Assembly (NCBI RefSeq): GCF_019925205.1
Contig: NC_083567.1
Span: forward strand, 12,028,001-12,092,000
DNA: 64,000 nucleotides
From: Metopolophium dirhodum
Taxonomy: Eukaryota > Arthropoda > Insecta > Hemiptera > Aphididae
Direction: 5' to 3'
The notes under the pieces are model-generated. The model made no database searches. It was not told the origin of the DNA and saw only the letters and a list, made by a program, of their open reading frames with translations. The position numbers were made by a program, and so were the translations under genes. This document shows positions 23,861 through 37,387 of the stretch, in pieces. Positions within the stretch are counted from its first letter, which is position 1; the number at the start of each line of letters is the position of its first letter.

Positions 23861-25328
23861 TTGACGAACTAAAATAGTCTATACTGGAAGTTCTTGATAA
23901 AAAAAAAAAAACAATTATATTTTATATACATACAACATATAACATGCTGGCTGATAAAAATTATGATACCCAAAGTCTAGTCACTTGAATTATTTTAAAT
24001 ACAAAATATAAATTATACAATATATTGTAATTTTTCAGTATACTACAATCATATTATGACCTTTATATATATCAAATCATCACCCATACCAATAATATAT
24101 GTTTTAGTATATTTTAAACGTTTTCAACAAACTATATTATTATGATATTATCTCATCGTAGTTTACGATTTAAGTACATTACGTAGCATGAAGTTACTCG
24201 TCACAGAGTTAAATAACATCCGTCATCTATGTGGCTGCTAGACGCGCTCAACAAACGATACAAATTATGTTTCATAGCGAGTCAGTATACTTGCATCTAT
24301 AAATGTAATATAATATCATTATATTTGTTAGTTGTTATAAAATAATATTTTTATATCGCATGTAGGTATTAGTATAATACTACAATATTATTATACTACA
24401 GTAATAATATTATCAAAAGCAGACTATAATCCACCGTATTATATTATTACCATCTATTTTATCGTTACGTGCATTATCTTAAAAGTGTGGATTTGTATTT
24501 GGTCCATATCGAGTATAAAATATGTATTACAGATTGAAAAAATGTGGTCCAATAAAAACGTTAAAAACGTAAAACTATCATAAACACGAGTAATTTAAAA
24601 AATATATAGTTGGTATAGGTATAGTAAAAATATAAAATACATATATTTTGGAGAAATATTTATGATAAAATGATGTTCAGGCGAATGGTATAATAATATT
24701 TATCTTGGAATCAAAACTCTAATAATATTTTGAAAGTAGAATAGAATGTAAACATACGGTTTCCTTGCGGCGTGTAATCAAAGAAGACAACATCATAAAA
24801 TACATTTTACCGTGACGATCTGGATCTTTTAAATAGTTTTATATTATGCATTTTTACCGTTATCTGTACAGTACCTAACTTTAGATTATTAATGAGTGGA
24901 GTAAATAATATATTATTACAGCCTAATCGTTTACGTACTAATATAATATAATATGCAGTTTTATATACATATATTAAAAATCATATTTTATTAAAAAGTA
25001 AATTGTATAATACTATAATATAATATTATAATTATATAACCACGATAGAATACGCTTTTAACGACGTTCAAGGGACCCAGAGAATCAGGTCGTTATATCC
25101 GAACTTCGTTATATCCGGATGACAAAAACATACCGAGATATAAAACCAACCACAAGTCATGGCTGGAAATCGTTTTATCTGGAATTTCGTCACGGCATCG
25201 TGATGTAAAAAGCGAATTTTACTGCAGTACGATCGTATTACATCAGTCATAAAGCTACCTTGAAAATGTTGATACATTTATTTATTTGTAACCATTTAAA
25301 ATACGCAGAATGAGAATGGTCGTCTTAT
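23861..25328. other. AT-rich DNA; trace of a pogo-like repeat near 25080
   Basis: No gene is seen. CGTTATATCCGAACTTCG followed by CGTTATATCCGG at 25090-25120 resembles the terminal repeats of pogo/Tigger-type DNA transposons. The other end is not seen. Confidence 0.35.
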
Positions 25329-25338
25329 AAATTAATAT
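25329..25338. repeat. target-site duplication, left copy (LINE)
   Basis: AAATTAATAT occurs here and again at 25797-25806, bracketing the truncated LINE. Confidence 0.7.
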
Positions 25339-25796
25339 AAATCAAAAAATGCACCCAAAAGTGGCACCATCTCCATATTTTAAACAGACGACAAGAAGTC
25401 ATTCTAACCAGAGTAAGAATTGGACATACTTCTCTGACTCATTCTTTTTTAATTAGAAAAGATCCACCACCCATATGCAATCAATGCCAAGAAGACCTAA
25501 CCATTAAACATATCATTCTAGACTGCCCAAACCTCCAAAACATCAGAAATACTCTACAAATACCCAACAACTTAGAAGAAGCACTCCATGAAGACAACAC
25601 CATAAAAATATTAAACTTCCTTACACAAATTAACATTGTACACAATTTTCGATCAATATGTATTCTGCATTCATAATTTAAGACTTTTGTAACTTTTTAA
25701 ATGTAATTATTAATGCAACTCACGCAATGTAAAATGTATACATGGCTAATAACCCCAGACGTTGAAGCCTCTTTTTCTTTCAATAAAAAAAAAAAA
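25339..25796 (+). mobile_element. 5'-truncated LINE 3' end with poly(A)
   Basis: The open frame to the stop at 25674-25676 reads RRQEVILTRVRIGHTSLTHS and then ICNQCQEDLTIKHIILDC, the C..C...H....C motif found at the C-terminus of many I/Jockey/R1-type LINE ORF2 proteins. A 3' UTR of about 110 bp and an A-tail from about 25785 follow. Exact 10-bp repeats (AAATTAATAT) at 25329-25338 and 25797-25806 bracket it, the mark of target-primed insertion with 5' truncation. The remaining frame has no break, so the copy is fairly young. Confidence 0.85.
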
Positions 25797-25806
25797 AAAT
25801 TAATAT

Positions 25807-28423
25807 TATGGGACTATTATAGGTACTAAGCAGTTAACTATTTTATAATATCATACCGTCGGTTGACAGTAGGTACCTACCTAAATAGTAAAAAATAATA
25901 TTATATGCTTGAATGAAATAATTATAATATGTTTATAAGGTGCATCACATTAATAATTTCTAAACTTATTACCTATTGATTTTACTAATTTTTGAGATTG
26001 GGTCATGCCTTTATATTCAAATATATAATCGTATCCGTTTAATACGCATATAGCATTTATCAATTGTTTAATAATTATTGTTATGTTGTTCCGATCAAAA
26101 AGATTACTAACCTGCCAATCTCACAATTAGTGCAATATAATATCGTTTTTTTTTTTTTTTTTTAAAACAATTTATTATAGAAATATAAAACTTCGACCAA
26201 CATTGTTGGACATGTGTTTCCACCATCGTATACGTTTTTTAAACAAGTTTTTCTGTAAAAGCAATATTGTACCATAATATATATACGAAATTATAATTAT
26301 AATAATTCATAATGTGATTACACGTGTCGAAAAATCAAAAGCAATTCAAGTTAATTTTTTTTCTAAATTTAAACCTTCAGTCTTAAACTTAATACGTAGG
26401 TAGTGTGTATATGCATATACAAGTACGTTGCAGGTAATAATATTGCGCAGCGTGTGCCCAAGAGCTATTGTTCGAATGGTATACAACTATCATTATTATT
26501 ATTATTATTACTAACGAAACAATGAGAACGCAGTCGTAAGTGAATTTAAATGTTATTAACGGCAGTCGAGTACATACTTCCTCCACACAAGTCCGAGCGA
26601 AACAAAATTGTCTACCACAATAATGATAATAATATTATTATTTATTACATTATTTGTTGTTTTGTCCACGCAAAAACATATCCAATCGCGGAAGGTATCA
26701 AAAAAAGATACACTAATTATTTTTAAAATACATGATATCATAAGGATTTAATAGGAACATTTTCAAGTATTCTTTCTGAAAAATCAGAAAAATGTTATTT
26801 ATTCATAACAAAACATAACCCATGTACCTATAAGACCTTCCATTATTTTTAAAATGAAAAGGGGCATGTATAAAAACTAAAAATATATCATATAAGTACT
26901 AAACAGAATATAATATCCATGCAAATATTTTGGGATTTCGAATATTGTTTGTACTATTATCTCAAAATATTTTTAATTTTATCGATTTATTATATAAATT
27001 ATAGTCCATACATAGTAATTAATAATTATACATAATATACGTAATATTATTATCATTGATTATAAATACTAGTATTTATAATCAATGATATTTTATACGT
27101 ACAAATATAGGTACAAAATCGTGTAAAAAATTATCCTCAAGATGCAAATCCAAAATGTACATTCTTGCACCATTTTTCCATTTTTAAAAAAGAGGTAGGT
27201 ACTAATTTCAACTAACGTGGTTTTCTTGTAGAATTATTTATATTTTAGGTTTCTCGTTTAATATTAAAATAAGTAATGATTGTTTGACTTGTAAATGTAA
27301 ACGAATATTTGATTTGCAGCTACCTGCCATTATTGAAAAATTACTATAAATATAGACATTTGGTTGAGTATAAATAATATGTATGATATCCCTACTAAAT
27401 TATATTGCGTACTGAAAATTTAAGATACATAATTAAATTTGTAATGAGAATATTTAATAAGTGAAGCAATCTTTCTATTTACTTTGAAATCGTGTCGACT
27501 GTACTTAAGCTAAAAAACGAAATAATACTAACGACATTTTCTGCAGCATCTTTTAAAAAATTGGTTAAAATATTTAATTCGAGAACGGAACAAAAAGCAA
27601 ATATTTTTGTCCTTAGATGAACTCAGATGGTTAGCTGAAAAGTTAATGACTATATTAAAATTTAAAGATACATAATATGTACAAATTATTACAATTATTG
27701 TGAAATATGTAAGAGGATGTATTATCCTCATTATCTTATTAAATAGAATAATGTAAAAACCATGAGCATATAACAATCGCATATCATTAAAAATATGTAA
27801 TGATATTCATATAATAGGTATTTAATAATTAGAAACCGTTAACGAATTATTATGTTTAGTATTATATAAATATATAATTATCGTTTAACGTTCAGAAGTT
27901 AACGATAAATCTCACAAAATAACAGGTAGCTGGTAATCTTAGGTTATTTTACTGATTGGAATAATTATTTTGGTTTGTTTGATATTACAACTTACGCCAC
28001 GCGTATCTACAATCCGTATAGAATACCATACAAGTATACAACAGTCCCATTGTCTAAAATAATAAATTGTTGGCTGTAAATATTTCAATATCCTTAATGT
28101 TTGATATATTGGCATTTTAAAATTAACTAAACACTCAGTAAATACTATTTGCATAATATTATATATGACATACCTTAAACAATTTTTTCGAGAGTTTGCA
28201 CCGTTGAGCCAAAATCAATATTAATTATATTGTTGTCTTATTGTGCGTAAAGTCTATAATAAACAATAACGCAATATATAGTAATAGTCTTATTATTTAT
28301 TATAATAACAAATGTTTGTCGGTCATCAGCTAAATTTTTATTCTCAAATCGAGTCTATACGTGCTCTGTCTATGCTCGTTTTCGAAATATTGTGTGTCGT
28401 GATGTTATTATTATAACATGATT
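25807..28423. other. AT-rich DNA without recognised genes
   Basis: No gene is seen on either strand. It contains A/T tracts, a short ATT repeat near 26490 and the perfect palindrome at 27051-27090. Confidence 0.6.
27051..27090. repeat. perfect 40-bp palindrome
   Basis: Two 20-base arms meet at ACTAGT with no spacer. It reads from TATCATTGATTATAAATACT to its exact reverse complement. Confidence 0.95.
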
Positions 28424-28702
28424 GGAGGACGGAGTGGCCGAGCGGACTAAGTAGCACACCGGCGCTGGTTCAAACCTCGGTCCACGGGCGGCAGTTTTCT
28501 TCGGGCAAGTCGCGGTGTCCGGAGAGAAGTGCCGCCATCCCCCGCCCGGGCATGGCAGATACCCACGGGTGACCACTAACAAATCTGCCAAACCAAAAAC
28601 ACACGTGTTTACTAACCTACAGTTCCTCCCCTACAAACAAAAAAAAAAAAACAAACAGCTAATGGCCATAGTTGCCGGGCTGCACGACCAATGAAAAAAA
28701 AA
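28424..28702 (+). mobile_element. tRNA-derived SINE, copy 1
   Basis: The head GGACGGAGTGGCCGAGCGG contains a pol III A box and GGTTCAAACC (28467-28476) is the B box, as in a tRNA-Ser/Leu-like gene. A body shared with copy 2 follows (TTCTTCGGGCAAGTC, GTGCCGCCATCCCC). Relative to copy 2 about 20 bases are missing between the boxes. After an internal A-run the tail reads CTAATGGCCATAGTTGCCGG and ends in A8. Target duplications are not clear. Confidence 0.85.
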
Positions 28703-30085
28703 TATATATATATAATATTATTATTATTATGAGATTGTCGAAAATAAAATAAAAATATACATATCCAAAAAGTTTTCCGTACAGCTTAAAATTATAACAA
28801 CATAATATTATAGGTTCAAAGCACAGCAGCTGCAGATGTTATGTGAAAATGTCTGCGTACAATATAAATATGTTGTCGGGCGGACGGGCGGGCGGGGTTA
28901 AGGCGAGTATAGTAAATCGCAAGCGATTAAAGTGCAGTATAGATAATAAAACAACGAAAAAGTACCGTTACGGTTAATTTCGTTGCGCTTTTTTTTTCCA
29001 TTTTTATCGCTGCGCATGTTTGCAGAGAATGCCTTATCGCGAGCTCAATATAATTACCACGTAATCGACAGCAATCGGTTTAACATCGAACGGCATGATA
29101 TCCACTGCATCGGTCTGTTACAACAATATATATAACATCATATGATATATATATATATATATACGAAGCAGCGTAGTCTTTTCGAATCGGTCTCATTTAC
29201 AATAGCTCGGTAGTCGGTCTTTATTTATTTTTATCGTCATCGTCATCCATATCCCCCGCAACGAATGATTATCGCAAGTGCAGGATACGCGAGTATCCGC
29301 TGTAGTATAATATATTATTGTAAAGTAGGTATATAATAACATAATCGACGAGTTCGACGTCTATATTATTATACAGAAAACTGCAGCTTTCGCAGGAGAC
29401 ATCCATAAATAGGTATACTATAGATAATACAATATACTGCAGGATAAACGTTCTACCACCTCCCGTTTTAACCTTTAAACGATGCGATTTTATAAACTCT
29501 GTTTCACAGAATTTGATTGAATTCGTAACTAAAGGAAAACAATACGAGGGTGAGCACTCTATGTCAATGATATTATGATTATGATAGGACATTTTTTTAA
29601 CGAATTTTCTCTGCAGATCTACCGCTCAGCTTGATAGCTATTTTACCTAACTGGTATCTACAATAATACTGGCAAACGCGTATGATATTAATATTAATTA
29701 TTGTGACGAATATTATTTGATTGTTCCGACAGCTGTTATACATATCGATTCCAAAACGATCAACCTTGACGATCAAAGAAGCGCACATGTGTAAATATTA
29801 TCATCGCTCGTCATTTTGAATTTACATAATTATATTATATTACTTTGGGCTCCAATGTTTGTATATTATACGTGCGCGTCATTAATGCAGTAATTAAAAT
29901 TTTACTCTATAGGCGTAGGCTATAATCATCGCAATATCATAACATTACATAGGTTATAGGTACGCTACCTTAAACGTTATACGATAATGCGATCGATTTA
30001 ACAGGGTTTCCGAAATTATTTATATCGATCTTTCACGTGCATTACCTATCTATGTATAATATATATCATCATATTATATGCATTA
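28703..30085. other. AT-rich DNA with a CpG-richer patch
   Basis: No gene is seen. The stretch 28870-29040 is GC-richer (GGGCGGACGGGCGGGCGG) and is followed by TA repeats near 29140-29162. It might be a promoter-like patch, but no exon can be attached. Confidence 0.4.
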
Positions 30086-30650
30086 TACAGGGTGTAACAG
30101 AAAGAACTTACTAATGCATAACTTTTGTTCTAATCAATATTTTAAAGATTGTTTTTTTGTATGTAACTCATAAACACTTGCGCTATATTTAAACATTTTA
30201 AATATAGGTAACCTTTTAGTTTTTTCATTTTTATTCTTTAACAAGATAATGTACTATCTATACAAAGTTGTACAATAAGTGTACTTATATGATAAAAGCA
30301 AGAATAACAACGAGACGAAAAAAACAAAGGCAGAAATAACGACACTACCTTTCTTGAAATTGAAAAATTAAATGTTAAAATTTGATTCAAATTTTTAGTA
30401 TCAAATTTCAAAATAACCAATTTCTTAATTTAATTATAAGAACGATTTTGTCGGTAAAAATATTTATCTCATTTAATTTTTTGGAGTGGAAAATTAATTT
30501 TAAAAGTAATAACTTTTTCAAAATATTATATTTCAATTTGAGTATATTATTCTTATATTTATTTATTATCCATATCGTTTTCACAATTGTTGCCATACGT
30601 TTAACTAACAAATTTTTTTTTTTTGACAGATTTTTCTGTTACATCCTGTA
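30086..30650. mobile_element. TIR element with TA target duplication
   Basis: CAGGGTGTAACAGAAA at 30088 and TTTCTGTTACATCCTG ending at 30648 are inverted repeats with one mismatch, and both are flanked by TA. The 561-bp body carries no transposase, so it is a non-autonomous element of Tc/mariner-like type. The superfamily is inferred from TA. Confidence 0.75.
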
Positions 30651-31664
30651 TACCTAACCTTTATGAATACAACATTTAAACAGTTCAAACACTCGTTATG
30701 GATGTAATCGCGGGTGAGAGACGATAATTATTATTGCCAAATGTACATTGTACATTTATTATAATATTTATATTATACTTATTATAGGTACCTATATTTA
30801 ATCGCACCATTATACTACTTGAACTGCATTAAACTGGTATGACTTATTTCTCTTAGATAAAAAAAATAAAATACATCATACAAATTACCATCTATAAATA
30901 CATGGTATACTGATGTTTACTCGAAAATCGAAAATCGAAACTAAAAAAATCTGGATGTTATTATATGGTTGTTTCGACACACCACGCGCCCAACCAAGTA
31001 AATAGTTTAATAATTAAAAAATAATAACTGCCTATTATAGCGCTTACAACTGCAGCTTATTGAACAGTCACGACGGATGTTGGATACCATATTATTACCT
31101 GCAATTATAAGAATATTGTGAAACTGCAAAACCGTAATATTATATATAGGTATAGGTAAACGACTATTAATTGGTACATACTACATTCCACCATCGTAAT
31201 ATACTGCTGACAAGTATCGACGCGTTGGCCAGCCAAAATCGTTAAGTCCTAATTTTAATATAGATAATGTCTTATATTGTACTGTAGGTATGGGAACAAT
31301 TATAAATTTACGTTTTATATTATATGTTTTAAAAGAAATATTGTACAAGTAATATCCGACTGGCGTAAACTATTCATCAGACACTTTCAATGTTCCTGTA
31401 AAATAATTTATATATATATATAATATTATTACGCAGTTTCTCCACTTTTATTGTCACGATTATGTAGGTATTATATACAATCGCACTATTATACGGTTGT
31501 CAAAATTACCGCGGACACTTGCGACTTGTATTGATTTTGTATAGAAGCCATAACAATAAAAAATATAGCTATAGATTATATATGCATTGTCAATGTTTTT
31601 TGGACAATATTCGTGATAATGTGTACATACTTTATGATGTACGTTTACGGACAACCGCGCAATA
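30651..31664. other. AT-rich DNA without recognised genes
   Basis: No coding or repeat signal beyond A/T tracts. Confidence 0.5.
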
Positions 31665-31844
31665 CAATAAGGCAGGGCTGTCAGTATTTAAAATTTTGAG
31701 ACCGTTATCCGGTATTTGTTTACTACTAATATCTACCGGTTATGTGGTATTTTTGGTAACAACAGTAATTACTTTTTCATATATATGTTATAGCGGTATT
31801 CTAATATACCGTAAATACCGGATACCACCAGCCCTACAACAAGG
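31665..31844. mobile_element. small hAT-like MITE
   Basis: The element CAGGGCTG...CAGCCCTA (31673-31836, 164 bp) is flanked by CAATAAGG and CAACAAGG, an 8-bp duplication with one mismatch. Internal CCGGTATTTG and AAATACCGG form a longer subterminal inverted repeat. Confidence 0.7.
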
Positions 31845-32203
31845 TACACGCACGTTGGCGCAATAATAGTTATAAATTATAATGTAGGCTGTAGCTATAT
31901 ATAGCGTAGCAGCCCTAAAGCCTATACAGGAGATGATTGAGAAATACAGAAATCCAGAAATGATATTGTTAAAAAGTGATGATGGGAAAAGTCGGATGCT
32001 AGAAGCTAATAAGAAATGAAAATTATTTCACCACTGCACGGAAACACAATGAACCATATATATGATACATAAAACATGATTATATGATATGATATGTTAT
32101 TTGTTATCGCATATTTAATCATAAGAAAAAATGTATCAACAAAGTAATGTAATTATAATATGGATTGGTTGCTGTGTAGGGGCAACCTATAGATATAAGG
32201 TTG
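31845..32203. other. AT-rich DNA
   Basis: Nothing recognised. Confidence 0.5.
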
Positions 32204-32708
32204 GGCAAGTAAGTAAGTTAATTAAAATATTTAACTGTGGCAAGTTAGATTAATTCAATTACATTGCCTCCAGTTAAGAGTTAAAAATCTTAAAGAAAAA
32301 ATTTAACTCGATAAGTTTATAGTATTATTTGGAAAATTAAATACACTTAACTCAGCTAATTTTTTTTCAAGTTACAGTCATAAAGTGTCCTAGTATTTTG
32401 AATTGCACAAACATTTACCAAGACGTTTAACAATGTGAAAAAATTAAATTAATATGATATGTATATAAAGATTAAATATATTAATAGAAAATAAATCACC
32501 AAAATCGAAAAACAGTCAACGAATCAGTATTGTCTGTTGATTCCGCATGATACGAAAAGAAAACTGCACGACATTGATAATTAACTATAAAAACTTAAGG
32601 TTACAAGTTACAACAATGACAATTCTAACTGAATAAGTTAATAGGTTAAAAAGTTTGAAAAAAATAACTTTTTAACTTAACTTTTTGCAAGTAAATTCCC
32701 ACCTTTGG
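32204..32708. mobile_element. probable MITE rich in TTAACT words
   Basis: The left end AGGTTGGGCAAGTAAGTAAG and the right end (its complement reads AGGTGGGAATTTACTTGC) are imperfect inverted repeats. The subterminal parts are full of AAGTTAA/TTAACTT words. A related partial copy lies at 37388-37570. No target duplication is clear. Confidence 0.5.
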
Positions 32709-34255
32709 CTATAGGCACTGTACGCAATATTGATGATGTGAAATTGGACATATAATTGTTTTTTAGGAGCATAGGGCTACATCGGTACTGAAAAGAAAAA
32801 TCAAATCACAATTATGAAAAAAAAGTTGTATCCAGCCCAAAAACATATATCTATATTAAGAAATGTGTATACCTAATAATATTGTACTGTTATAAGACTT
32901 ATTAGTTTATTTAAAGCATTCAAATTGTATACCTATACTTAAAAATGAAACTGTCGAGCCTTACTCATTTGATAAAAAAATAATTAATCAATTTTTTTTT
33001 TAATATCATGAAAATAAACAGTAATGTGGTTATAGCAACTTGAACGTACCTGCAGTGAGGTGGGAGCGGCCTAAAAACGCCATCGTGTCTACTAAATGTG
33101 ACTCATGTAAATTTGTATTCTCAAGAAAATATTTAACCGTAAGTATATTACCTGCACAAAACACAAAACGCGAACATCGTGCGTTTCTTAAAAATAAAAT
33201 GTTCATCAACATAATATTATTATATCGTAATGGAAAACAATTTGTAAAATTAGTGTAAGTATTGCTATAATGGACGACTTCCTCATCGTTCACACGCGTC
33301 GCTGTTAAAATTAAACACCACTTATAACTGGTACATACCAATTATAATCTCCTCGTCTCTCAATTAATTATATCCAGAGATAGAGTTGTCAACGCAAAAA
33401 TGTTTAATAATACATATAAGAGACTTAAATTACGGTGAATTATATGTAAGTGTCTACAACCTATACGGCTTGCGATTCTTAAGATAATGATAATATTATA
33501 TAAACGTTCGTTCTGAGTGTTAATATGAAGATTTGTATTTTGTATGTATAGATATTATTAACTACCTATTCAATCCAGATAACAAAAAAAAAACCGTGAA
33601 ATTAATTAACTTTTCATCCTCAATATTAGCTGTAGTATTATATTATAATATTATGCAGACCGGTGCGCAGCTATAAGTCGTTTCAAGGGTAAAATGCATA
33701 AAAATCTTTAACTATATAATATATATACCTACTCTCGTCTGCGATTAAGTGATTAAGCATTGGTTATTACTTATATTAATCACTAATCCTTGAAATGTAA
33801 TAAAATATTATAATAACATAACAACCGAGATCAAATCGAAGAAAAAGAAAACCGTTGACATTATATAGACACGAAATCGATTCGTAAGACTTCGGAGTAA
33901 TCTAATGTAACTACGCGTGAAGCGTTGTCATTACTATAAAACGTAACTTTAACGTGTTATCGATGGCGATGGTGCAGCGATACAGTGTAATATAAGTATA
34001 ATATTATTATGTGTCATTTTATAGTTTTGTATATTATATTTTACGACACCGACGGTTTTCCCTATATTATAATTTATAAGGATACATTATGGATCATACA
34101 ATGTATAAACGGAAAGTCGTGTACAGGTTACCTGGTTACCACAAATGTGCTTCGTAGTAATATCACGATATTATGTGCGTGCAAATTTCGCGTTAGATAA
34201 TGGAAAAAAAAATTACAAAGTCAGTTTCTTCTACTAAATGGCTAAATAATGTATA
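32709..34255. other. AT-rich DNA; one exon-like spot near 33050
   Basis: No gene can be supported. At 33049-33083 the minus strand has ATGGCGTTTTTAGGCCGC followed by a strong donor CAG|GTACGT, and the plus strand has a short C..C frame. See the findings. Confidence 0.4.
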
Positions 34256-34488
34256 CTTTACATCAGGGGTCTTCAACCTTGTTAAGCAGCGGGTCCCCTA
34301 TAATTATTTTTAAAAAATCTCATGGGCCTGCACATTTGTGATAAAAACAAGTATTAAATGGTTAAAAATATGTTAAAAATACAGGCGCATATAGTCGGCA
34401 TAGCCTATACTTATGAAACGTATTCGCGGACCTCGAAATATAAATAGGGCGAATCACCGTGGGTTGAAGACCCCTAGGTCCTTTACAT
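34256..34488. mobile_element. hAT-like MITE with 8-bp duplication
   Basis: The left end CAGGGGTCTTCAACC at 34264 and the right GGGTTGAAGACCCCTAG are inverted repeats. CTTTACAT occurs exactly at 34256-34263 and 34481-34488. The right repeat is followed by three extra bases (GTC) before the duplication. The body is about 217 bp and non-coding. Confidence 0.85.
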
Positions 34489-36014
34489 TAATTAATGGTT
34501 TTGAGAAGACATTTCATCAGGGTCGACTTTTGTGCTTTGGATTACCTATTAAATTTAAATAAAGGTTAAAATTTAAAATAAAATAAAATGAAATTTCACA
34601 TTTTTTTTTAAATATAATATGCAGCTACTTCGTGTTGACGTGTTGTATTTACTTTAAACTATATAGGTGAAACCAAAGTATTCAAATACAATTTTTCGAA
34701 TGGTTAATTGTAATATATAGTTATAAATATTTGTATGTGAATTACTATATTAATTAACTTGTAATTACGTATAATATGTGCTTACGTATGAAATGTAAAC
34801 CGTGAAAATGTGAAATGCGAGTACATGAAACTCAAAATGCACACACGTTTTTTACCGAGAAAAAACTTCGTTCACAATAAAGATGAAATCAGATCGTTGC
34901 AGACAAATCATGGGATTTGCTTTATCCGCAATGTCTTCCTGGAAATACTGCGCCAAGAAGGCCTATATACGCGTCAATAAAGCTATTTATAGGTTCCAAT
35001 ATCAATAATATATACATAGATGGATAAATCTGCAGATTATAAGCGTAAATATATCCGTGAATACAATAAATAAATGTCTTAAACGGTTGTAGGCAGTATT
35101 TTCTCATGTATAAAGAAATATACTAAAGAAATAAATAACCTCATAACACCTACCTACACGCGATCAATAAATAAGATAACTTCAATTTTCAAGTTAATTC
35201 TATGTTACTCATGTTTATTCTTTGTACTCATATAGTCATATACATATGTGTATAATATACGGGCGTGTTAAAAATTAAAATAATGGATAACTGCAGGATC
35301 TCCAATAATTGATGCCACTATAGTTATGTGTTTTGTCCATAGGGCATAAACTCATATAATATTATTATGCACGAATCAAATGTCGTTCCAAAAAAATATG
35401 TAGTGTTGCTCCTAACTTTGAACTCCCGCTGCATATTATATATAATATAATATTTATAGACTGTAGAATGCAAATATTATTTAAAAAGACATCTTTGCGC
35501 AATGCACTCGTCTACCATATAAAAAAGTAAAAAACAATATGATTGTTCAAATAAATTTTTTTTATTTTAAATTAAAACATCGTTCTATGAATTTGAAATA
35601 TTTTGCATTTTTTTACTTTCTTAGATGATACTTCAAAGTTCAAAATGTGTATCATGATGACTCACGAAAGTAGGTACAACATTTTTGGAAAACGATTTTT
35701 GAGAACAAAAAAAATTAGTTCACAAAATAATTTATTTATGTACGTCGATTTTCATAATCTGTTAAAATCCTAAGTATAAACACTATACTGATAACACGCC
35801 GGGTACTCTTTGTTGTTGTTGTTGTTGTTATTATTATTGTTATGTTTTGGTCGTAAGCAAATATTATTACAAGGGTAAAAAAAATTACGATTTTTCACTG
35901 AATAGTTTGTGAATAAAGGTTTAGGTATGGTATACCTACATGTTTTTATGCGTTATAAGATTAAGGTGCAGAGTATAGTACGTATATATTATTATAATAT
36001 GTAATAAGGACGTA
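34489..36014. other. AT-rich DNA without recognised genes
   Basis: No gene is seen. A short TTG/TTA repeat lies near 35810-35840. Confidence 0.5.
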
Positions 36015-36329
36015 CCAGTGGTAGGTATAGTCATGATTGTGAATTTTGGGGGAGGGACTGATAATGTATTATACATGGGAGGCTTAGTTAGGATCCCTTA
36101 TAAGTTTAATATGCTGATGCCTTTGGTATATAATATTTTAGACTTTTGCATCAATACCTTCGATAAAAAAATTACAAGGTTAATGCATGTTTACGTCTAA
36201 CGTAACGCGTAACGTCATTATGTTCACTTCAACTCTGAAGCTTGAAAGCATTTATTTTAATTTTACTGAAATTTCGAGATGGGCCGCCGCTCCTCCAGCT
36301 CTCCCCCTTTCTGATAATGCCACTGACTC
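36015..36329. mobile_element. possible old TIR element
   Basis: CAGTGG followed by a GGGGGAGG patch at the left, and CTCCCCCTTTCTGATAATGCCACTG at the right in complement, suggest worn terminal inverted repeats about 310 bp apart. No target duplication was found. Confidence 0.35.
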
Positions 36330-37387
36330 CTATAGTCTGTACACATAATATATTATATAGGTTGACAATATGGCGTTTGGTACGTATAATAGATAGCAGA
36401 TGGCGGAACAGAAAAAAAATTACTAAATAGAAACTGAAAAATGATTTTTACACTAGACGAAATTATACAGCCAAACGGCCATGAAGGTACTACAACAACG
36501 TAAACATAAAATAACATTATTTTATTATCGCTAACAATAATCATTCCACGTACCTACCTATACATAATAAAGTCTAAAAGTACACACCAGCTGTGCTGAA
36601 AAATAGGCATACATCGATTATATATACCTGTATCAATAAAGGTCAATAACCTAGCTTATACGCGTATTATATTATACACTGTGTTAATATGATAATAATA
36701 GTAATTAGTTTTAATCTATACTTAAACACTATACCCGTATTATCGTTATGGTCGGTGAGAATTTAAAGAGACAAAATTATCGTTTCCAACTTTATTTTTA
36801 TTCAGCTACAACCAATTTTTTACTGTTCAAAATTTGAAGTTATACGTGCCTCGTGGTAACTTAAAAGTCATATAATTGCACAGAAATTCAAAGATAACTA
36901 ATAAGGCCCGAACATATACATATCATATTTGTTAGTCAATTATAAAAATTACAAACTAAAAAATAAAATGTTTTTTTTTTTTTAAACTTAAAATCATAAT
37001 TAAAATCTTCATACTAGTTTATGTACAATATCTAATATCGACGACATAATTACAATAATACCAATACCGTGCATATCAATTCCATATTAAGGCGATAAAG
37101 ACATTTTGATTAATCGAGAGTTATGTTGTTCTATAGCTTATAAAAAGGTTTCTTTGTACCTATATGGGTGTTATCATATATTATATAAAAACTAATTAAA
37201 AAAACACTAATTAACTGTTTTTACCTACCTAATGTTTGTACAAAATTAACATATTTTGAAAATCTATTGAAATACAGTATACATTAACTTAATTACCAAT
37301 ACGTGATAATATACTCAATATTATATTAATAATATAATATTATTAGTTAGTTGAACGCTATTGATGTAGATAAAAAACACTACACTA
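36330..37387. other. AT-rich DNA without recognised genes
   Basis: Only A/T tracts and short ORFs without coding character. Confidence 0.5.

Noticed and set aside
28424..28500. A functional tRNA gene
   Set aside because: The A and B boxes belong to a SINE: a long non-tRNA body and A-rich tail follow and a second copy exists.
28370..28591. Minus ORF across SINE copy 1, and the similar ones across copy 2
   Set aside because: Both arise from the GC-rich SINE sequence; not coding.
30382..30657. 91-codon ORF inside the TA-flanked element
   Set aside because: Phe/Ile/Leu-rich AT-driven frame with no transposase motifs.
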